Assembly (NCBI GenBank): GCA_016763395.1
Contig: JAESTW010000448.1
Coordinates: forward strand, 1-8,509
Length of the DNA: 8,509 nucleotides
DNA from: Kofleriaceae bacterium
GTDB taxonomy: Bacteria > Myxococcota_A > Polyangia > Haliangiales > Haliangiaceae
Direction of reading: 5' to 3'
How positions within the stretch are numbered: the first letter of the stretch is position 1; each line of letters opens with the position of its first letter. Both the position numbers and the translations under genes were made by a program. Of this stretch, positions 3,884 to 8,509 are shown in pieces. Under the pieces are notes generated by a model. That model was not told the DNA's origin, ran no database searches, and worked only from the letters and a program-made list of their open reading frames with translations.

Positions 3884-6699
3884 CTTGCGACTGCGTCAGC
3901 GCAGCGCGAGCATAGATCTGGATTGTCGGACATGCTCTCGTACCATCGCCAGCATCTCTCGCAGCGAGTCCCGGGTGCATCGGACACTTCGATTGTGCCG
4001 TCATCGCGATCGCCGAGAATCACCTTGGAAACGATGATGAGTTCGGCGAAGTCATCGAGATGAGCCCCAAGCATCTCGCGATCTGCCTTGGCCGCGTGAA
4101 TGGTCACACAAGCGTCTTCAGAGCGATGTTTCTGGGCTCGGAACTCTTCTAAGGACTTGCCGCAAGCGTCGCGATATTGCTTGAAGGTATTCCACAGAGC
4201 CATCTCGGGCGAGTCCTTGTCCATCAGTGAACCTTCGGGCAGGTCGCACAGATGCACCGACGCTGCTTTGCCTTCCCAATCGGGCATGTACTGCCAAATA
4301 TCCTCGGCGGTAAAGCTGAGAATCGGCGCCGCGATGCGAGTGAGGGCCGAGGTGATGGTGAAGAGCACGGCTTGAGTGGCGCGCCTTCGGGGAGCGTCTG
4401 TACGGTCTGAGTAGAGGTTGCCCTTGACCACATCGAGGTAGAGAGCACTCAGGTCCACTGCCACGTAATCTACTAGCGCGCGATACACGGTGTGGAATTC
4501 GTAGTTCTCGTACGAGGTCAATACGCGGGCGACAAGGTCGTTGAGCCGGGCGATAGCCAGCTTGTCCAGTTGTGACAACTCGGCGGTCTCTAGGGGATGT
4601 TCTGTTGGACTATAGCCCTGAAGATTTCCCAGCATAAAGCGGCTAGTATTGCGGAACTTGCGGTACCAGTCGGTGAGTCCTTTGAGAACTTCGTCCGTGT
4701 AGGGCATGTCCTTTCGGAACTCGACTGAGGCAACCCAGAGACGGAAAATCTCGGCACCACTTTTGTTGATAACGTCGTTCGGCGGGACGTATTTGACTTT
4801 TTTGCCAGCTTTGCGAGCACGTTCGATGGCACTCTTGGAGTAGGGGTTGTCGTTCTCGTCTAAAACAAATCCATGGGTGAGCACGGTCTTGTACGGAGCC
4901 TTGTTGGCCACGCCCAGTCCGACGAGAAGCGAAGAGTGAAACCAGCCGCGGTGTTGGTCGGAGCCTTCGAGATAGAGATCTGGATCCCCGAGCTCTTCCC
5001 GCTGGGCTGCCACGGCTAGCCATGAGCAGCCGGATTCAAACCAAACATCGACAATGGCGCGCTCAGGTTCAAAGCTGGTGCTGCCACACTTGCAGGTTAC
5101 GCCCTCGGGCATAAGCTCAGAAGTTGGCAAATCGTACCAGCAGTCGCCGCCTTTTTCTAAGAAGAGTTCTGCGACGAAATCCATAGTGGTGGACTCGGCA
5201 TGAACCTCATCGCACTCAGTACAGTAGAAAACCGGGATCGGTGTTCCCCAAAGACGCTGGCGCGAGAGCACCCAGTCTGGACGTTTTTCGATCATGCCGT
5301 GGATACGGCCTTCGCCGTGGGCGGGAACCCACTTGGTTTCTTTGATGGCTGCTAGCGCGCGTCCGCGAAGGTCATTGTGATCGATAGACAGGAACCACTG
5401 ATCGGTAGCGCGGAAGAGCACCGGCCCTTTGCAGCGCCAGCAATGCGGGTAGCTGTGTCCGATGCTCTCGCCCGGTTTGTTGAGCAAGAAGCCTGTCTCG
5501 TGCAATAGCTCGACGATCTTGGGATTGGCCTCGGGCGTCTTGAGCCCTTGCCACTGCGGTACTTGGTCGGTGAAACGCCCGGCATTGTCGATGGGCGCAT
5601 AGACCTCAAGTCCATGGGCAACACCGGTTTTGTAATCGTCCACGCCGTGTCCGGGGGCCGTGTGCACAAGACCAGTGCCTTGCTCAAGCGTAACGTAGTC
5701 GGCAAACCACACCTTGAAGTCGTTTTCAGTCTTCTTCTCTGTGACAAAGGGATGCTTGTAGCTCGCGCCTTCGATCGCCAGGAAGTTCTCCTCTTCGATA
5801 GCGATCCATGTGGCCGGATCACTCTCGGCTCCGATGGCACGTAAGAACTTCTCGGCCAAACCCTCGGCCACAAGCAGGTATTCTCCGTCCTTGCCCGGAG
5901 CAGGCACGGCAACGTACTTCAGCTTTTGATAGGCAACAACCGCCAAGTTGGCCGGGATGGTCCACGGAGTTGTAGTCCAGATAACCAAGCTCAGCGCTTT
6001 GCCGGACAAACTCGCGTTCAGCACGCCCGGATCGAAGTCGACCATGGGGAAACGCACGTAAATCGAGGGCGAAGTGTGATCGGCGTATTCGATTTCGGCT
6101 TCAGCCAAGGCTGTCCGGTCTTTCGGGCACCAGTACACGGGTTTTTTGCCGCGGTAGAGTGCACCATCTTTGGCAAAAGCGGACAGCGCTTTGACGATGG
6201 AGGCCTCGTAGCTCTTGTGCAAGGTCAAGTAGGGATTGTCCCAGTCGCCCAAGATGCCCAGTCGCTTAAATTCATCACGTTGGATGTCTACGAATTTTTC
6301 TGCATACTTGCGGCAGGCTTGACGAATCTCCAGCCGACTCATCTCCCGCTTCTTCTTGCCCAACTCTTTATCGACAGCTAGCTCGATAGGCAGTCCGTGG
6401 GTATCCCAACCCGGAACAAAAGGAACGCGAAAGCCAGCCATGGTCTTGTATTTGATGACCAAGTCTTTGAGTAGCTTGTTGAGGATATGTCCGTAGTGGA
6501 TATTTCCGTTGGCGTAGGGAGGTCCATCGTGCAAGATGAAACTGGGAGCATCTTTGCGGTGCTCTTGAATCTCGCCGTACAAATCCCTCTCATCCCATTT
6601 GGCCAAAAACTCTGGCTCACGCTTGGCCAGTCCGCCGCGCATGGGGAAGTCCGTTGAAGGAAGATTGAGGGAATCAGAATATTTGCCTTTACTAGCCAT
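3880..6699 (-). CDS. ileS: Isoleucyl-tRNA synthetase
   Basis: This cytoplasmic class Ia enzyme charges tRNA-Ile with isoleucine and edits misactivated valine. The ATG at 6699 gives 939 residues, close to the 938 of E. coli IleS. The frame is open a further 53 codons upstream, but that part has no family character. Seen in order: the HIGH motif as HYGH (68-71) inside DGPPYANGN; GWDTHGLPIE (97-106); the CP1 editing domain with WTTTPWTIPANLA (241-253) and GTGLVHTAPGHGVDDY (341-356); cysteine pairs at 420/423, 493/496 and 536/538; DVWFESG (551-557); the KMSKS region as PYSKS (619-623); the anticodon-binding helical domain (about 665-850); and a C-terminal zinc finger with C913, C916, C930 and C933. 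PYSKS is followed by about 17 residues that replace the usual LGNVIDP-type sequence. It heads the minus-strand gene run and overlaps lgt by 4 nt. Confidence 0.97.
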   Translation of the reverse strand: MASKGKYSDSLNLPSTDFPMRGGLAKREPEFLAKWDERDLYGEIQEHRKDAPSFILHDGPPYANGNIHYGHILNKLLKDLVIKYKTMAGFRVPFVPGWDTHGLPIELAVDKELGKKKREMSRLEIRQACRKYAEKFVDIQRDEFKRLGILGDWDNPYLTLHKSYEASIVKALSAFAKDGALYRGKKPVYWCPKDRTALAEAEIEYADHTSPSIYVRFPMVDFDPGVLNASLSGKALSLVIWTTTPWTIPANLAVVAYQKLKYVAVPAPGKDGEYLLVAEGLAEKFLRAIGAESDPATWIAIEEENFLAIEGASYKHPFVTEKKTENDFKVWFADYVTLEQGTGLVHTAPGHGVDDYKTGVAHGLEVYAPIDNAGRFTDQVPQWQGLKTPEANPKIVELLHETGFLLNKPGESIGHSYPHCWRCKGPVLFRATDQWFLSIDHNDLRGRALAAIKETKWVPAHGEGRIHGMIEKRPDWVLSRQRLWGTPIPVFYCTECDEVHAESTTMDFVAELFLEKGGDCWYDLPTSELMPEGVTCKCGSTSFEPERAIVDVWFESGCSWLAVAAQREELGDPDLYLEGSDQHRGWFHSSLLVGLGVANKAPYKTVLTHGFVLDENDNPYSKSAIERARKAGKKVKYVPPNDVINKSGAEIFRLWVASVEFRKDMPYTDEVLKGLTDWYRKFRNTSRFMLGNLQGYSPTEHPLETAELSQLDKLAIARLNDLVARVLTSYENYEFHTVYRALVDYVAVDLSALYLDVVKGNLYSDRTDAPRRRATQAVLFTITSALTRIAAPILSFTAEDIWQYMPDWEGKAASVHLCDLPEGSLMDKDSPEMALWNTFKQYRDACGKSLEEFRAQKHRSEDACVTIHAAKADREMLGAHLDDFAELIIVSKVILGDRDDGTIEVSDAPGTRCERCWRWYESMSDNPDLCSRCADAVAS

Positions 6700-6865
6700 A
6701 GCCGGGCGGAACCATAACTGCATGAGCACTTCGCAAATAGGGGTAAGCGCCAATTCTGACCAAGTGCACGCTAAAAGATCGCTCTGGGTGTGTCCTTGCC
6801 CCATCGCACTGCATTGCACTGGCCGAGAGTCGACCTGCGAGTTTGCGCTGACGTACACTCACGCG
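6700..6865. promoter_or_regulatory. Divergent intergenic region between ileS and the dCMP deaminase gene
   Basis: This 166-nt region must hold the promoters of the leftward ileS run and the rightward dCMP deaminase gene. On the minus strand TTGGTC and TATTTG, 18 nt apart and upstream of ileS, are a weak sigma70-like candidate. On the plus strand I see no convincing -35/-10 pair. No T-box-like leader was recognised. Confidence 0.35.
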
Positions 6866-7345
6866 ATGAGCGAGAAGCAAAGCCCAAACCAGTCCGAACA
6901 CCAGCGAGCCCCATGGGACGACTACTTCATGAACATCGCGCAGGTTGTCTCAAGCCGATCGACTTGCCATCGCAAATTCGTCGGCGCTGTGCTCGTCCGG
7001 GACCGTATGATTCTCTCCACTGGCTACAATGGCTCGATTCGAGGCATGCCACATTGCACCGAAGTGGGCCACATGATGGAGAACGATCACTGTGTTGCCA
7101 CCATTCACGCCGAAGTGAATGCCATTCTGCAAGCGGCACGCAATGGTATCAATATCGATGGATCGACAGTTTATGTAACTGCTTCACCATGTTGGAACTG
7201 CTTTAAATCCCTAATGAATGCAGGGGTTTCCAGGGTTTGTTTTGGAGAATTCTATCGTGATCAACGGATCTTTGAAGTGGCCGAGCAGCTCTCGGTGGAG
7301 CTCATTCACTTGCCACTCAAGTCTAGTCTTGAACAGGCCGAGTAG
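6866..7345 (+). CDS. dCMP deaminase (ComEB-like)
   Basis: A zinc-dependent cytidine/deoxycytidylate deaminase-family enzyme that converts dCMP to dUMP, feeding thymidylate synthesis. The 159-residue length is normal for the bacterial family. The active-site motif is HAE (81-83), with His81 as zinc ligand and Glu83 as proton shuttle. TASPCWNC (106-112) supplies Cys109 and Cys112. Cys34 in STCHRKFVGAVLV, His63/Cys64 in GMPHC and Cys76 in DHC match the extra zinc site of the T4 and bacterial dCMP deaminases. TGYNGSIRG (52-60) is the conserved substrate-loop segment. The open frame continues upstream of the ATG at 6866, but similarity to the family begins only around residue 15, so this ATG (MSEKQ) is chosen; no Shine-Dalgarno sequence is visible. 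A murein peptidase gene follows 52 nt downstream on the same strand. Confidence 0.95.
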   Translation: MSEKQSPNQSEHQRAPWDDYFMNIAQVVSSRSTCHRKFVGAVLVRDRMILSTGYNGSIRGMPHCTEVGHMMENDHCVATIHAEVNAILQAARNGINIDGSTVYVTASPCWNCFKSLMNAGVSRVCFGEFYRDQRIFEVAEQLSVELIHLPLKSSLEQAE

Positions 7346-7397
7346 ATTGAGTAGCCTACGCGAATAATTACGCAACCCGACCACGAAAGTTAGCCCT

Positions 7398-8180
7398 ATG
7401 TACCGACCTCGCTTTTCGATTTTACTCTCAATACTGACTGCAGTAGCGATGATGGTTGGTCCCAATCTGACGGGTTTTGCGGGGCTAGAGGACGCGGTGG
7501 CTGAGGCGAAGAGCAAGACCAAATCTGCTCGGAAGACGAAGAAAAAGCCAACGAAGGCCAAGAAAGCAAAGCGCAAGAACAAGCGTTCCAAGCGAGCCAG
7601 GCGAAGAAGGCGGCGTTCCAGAACCACAGGCCATGCGGTTGCACAGAGCAAGCTTCGGACAGAAACCCTCACCCGCCCCTCGGGCAACGTATGGGTTTTT
7701 ACCGAGAATCAGCACGAAGAAGTGCGAGTAAACATTTACGACGAGAATGGTGACTTCGACGACGGTGCATTGGCCAAGCTCGACCATGAGTTTCGCTGCC
7801 GCCGCACCAAAGAGTTGCGCGCCTTTGACCCAAGACTCTACGAGATGCTCTCTCGTATTCAAGATCACTTCGACGGCAAGCGCATTCACCTCGTGTCCGG
7901 GTTTCGCTTTCAGAAAAACGAAGGCAGCCGCCACTACCACGCTTCTGCCATGGACATTCGAATCCCCGGCGTCTCCATCAAAGAGATTCGGGCCTATGCA
8001 GCGTCATTGGACCGGGGCGGAATGGGAATCGGCATCTACCCACGATCCGGTTTCATCCACATCGACTTCCGTGCTCCCGGAGAGCCAAGCTACCGATGGG
8101 TTGACCGCTCGCGCAGAGGCACAGGGAACAAAGGCAAAGGCCGCTCCCGTCGCTACAAGCGCAATCGCCGCAACAGTTAA
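7398..8180 (+). CDS. DUF882/M15 murein endopeptidase, MepK/YcbK-like, with basic extensions
   Basis: A probable extracytoplasmic zinc peptidase of the YcbK/MepK group, whose E. coli member cleaves peptidoglycan crosslinks. The 260-residue protein has a signal sequence (about 1-37: RPR, hydrophobic 7-28, possible cleavage after AEA). A very basic tract (38-75) made almost only of Lys, Arg, Ala, Ser and Thr follows. The catalytic domain (about 108-234) shows VRVNIYDENGDFDDGALAKL, DPRLYEML (144-151), HLVSGFR (164-170), SRHYHASAMDIRIPG (177-191) with His179 and Asp186 as zinc ligands, and SGFIHIDF (217-224) with His221 and Asp223. A second basic segment rich in Arg, Lys and Gly closes the protein (235-260). 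The core motifs match E. coli MepK closely; the basic extensions do not. The gene probably shares transcription with the dCMP deaminase gene. No terminator is obvious after the stop. Confidence 0.9.
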   Translation: MYRPRFSILLSILTAVAMMVGPNLTGFAGLEDAVAEAKSKTKSARKTKKKPTKAKKAKRKNKRSKRARRRRRRSRTTGHAVAQSKLRTETLTRPSGNVWVFTENQHEEVRVNIYDENGDFDDGALAKLDHEFRCRRTKELRAFDPRLYEMLSRIQDHFDGKRIHLVSGFRFQKNEGSRHYHASAMDIRIPGVSIKEIRAYAASLDRGGMGIGIYPRSGFIHIDFRAPGEPSYRWVDRSRRGTGNKGKGRSRRYKRNRRNS

Positions 8181-8509
8181 GCTGTCTCGGTTTTCAGCCT
8201 GATAGAAGCTCGCCTTGCGTAACTATAGTGGGGCTGGTTTGTAGTTGGCCCCTTGGGGGAGCTGCTGCGATCTGTGTGTCCGAACTGAGCACATCGGGTG
8301 AGTGTGCGCTGAGTCAGGTTAGATTGGCATTGGGAGAAAATCGGCTGCGATCTGTGTGTCCGAGTTGTGCATCCAGTGGTGAGTGGGCGACTGCGGACGT
8401 GTAGGTACATGGCGCAAGCACGAATGGGCGTTTTGGCTGCGGAGACGGCCAGCGAGCTGCGTGCGTGCCTCGCCATAGGTTGGGCATGTCCGGTGGAGTT
8501 CCGACTGTA
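8181..8509. other. Intergenic or untranslated tail without a recognisable gene
   Basis: No frame on either strand gives a protein with coding character here; the longest (minus strand, 8476-8177) has no start context or motif. The stretch contains the 80-nt-period direct repeat and a weak GGGGC/GCCCC hairpin (8230-8234 with 8248-8252). The 9-mer CTATAGTGG at 8223-8231 also occurs at 623-631, before the lipoprotein gene. It could be the promoter-proximal part of a gene beyond the window. Confidence 0.5.
8252..8390. repeat. Imperfect tandem repeat, 80-nt period
   Basis: GCTGCGATCTGTGTGTCCGA is perfectly duplicated at 8264-8283 and 8344-8363. Similarity continues on both sides: TTGGGGGA versus TTGGGAGA upstream, and GGTGAGTGTGCG versus GGTGAGTGGGCG about 13 nt downstream of the core. 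The two units are therefore diverged copies of a longer element lying head to tail. There is no third copy in the window and no spacer/repeat regularity that would suggest CRISPR. Confidence 0.82.

Noticed and set aside
3106..5912. Many open frames opposite to or within lgt and ileS
   Set aside because: They overlap well-supported conserved genes and show Arg/Ser/Pro-rich composition typical of shadow frames.
6805..6825. Repeated GCACTG/TGCACTG words before the dCMP deaminase gene
   Set aside because: The units are short and not regularly spaced, within what chance would give.
6700..6858. 53-residue N-terminal extension of IleRS
   Set aside because: The family N-terminus fits the ATG at 6699, which gives 939 residues. 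The extension has no conserved motif and would overlap the divergent promoter region.
6599..6865. Upstream in-frame extension of the dCMP deaminase
   Set aside because: The open frame runs back across the start of ileS on the opposite strand and shows no deaminase similarity; the length from the ATG at 6866 already matches the family.
8264..8363. Possible CRISPR repeat pair
   Set aside because: There are only two copies, the flanks are also related between copies (so the interval is not a unique spacer), and no cas gene is present.
8177..8476. 99-residue minus-strand open frame at the right end
   Set aside because: It spans the tandem repeat and overlaps the end of the murein peptidase gene, and has neither domain nor coding-like composition.

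Overview
The window looks like chromosomal DNA from a Gram-negative bacterium of the former Deltaproteobacteria, most likely a Myxococcota-like lineage with middling GC. This is an inference from several signs: secreted lipoproteins with glycine/serine-rich linkers, an Lgt carrying a C-x5-DC-x5-C type cysteine motif, a lipidated Cu-Zn superoxide dismutase, and an IleRS with an unusual KMSKS region. Shine-Dalgarno sequences are weak or absent at most starts. No mobile element, CRISPR array, tRNA or rRNA was found.

Left part, plus strand (1-1397). The window opens inside a PepSY-associated transmembrane protein whose last 37 codons lie one frame away, consistent with a single extra C at 288-290. 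A short 9/24-nt repeat patch follows, then an unrecognised beta-rich lipoprotein (638-1282). Its stop codon sits inside the first of two related long palindromes. A GC hairpin and a short hairpin with a T-tract complete a compact array between this gene and the convergent sodC.

Centre, minus strand (6699 down to 1419). A probable operon reads ileS > lgt > lipoprotein > sodC. ileS and lgt overlap by 4 nt (TTGA), which suggests translational coupling. Lgt attaches diacylglycerol to the lipobox cysteine, and the two genes after it both encode lipobox proteins, so the modifying enzyme is followed by likely substrates. Lgt carries a six-cysteine extracytoplasmic insertion.

Right part, plus strand (6866-8180). 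Divergent from ileS lie a dCMP deaminase gene and, 52 nt later, a secreted DUF882/M15 (MepK/YcbK-like) murein peptidase with very basic N- and C-terminal segments. The last ~330 nt hold no convincing gene but contain a diverged direct repeat with an 80-nt period.

Most of the window is housekeeping or cell-envelope genes. No clearly new multi-gene system is visible. The best leads are the Cys-rich insertion in Lgt, the palindrome array at a stop codon, the non-canonical IleRS KMSKS segment, the frameshifted PepSY gene, and the basic extensions on the murein peptidase.
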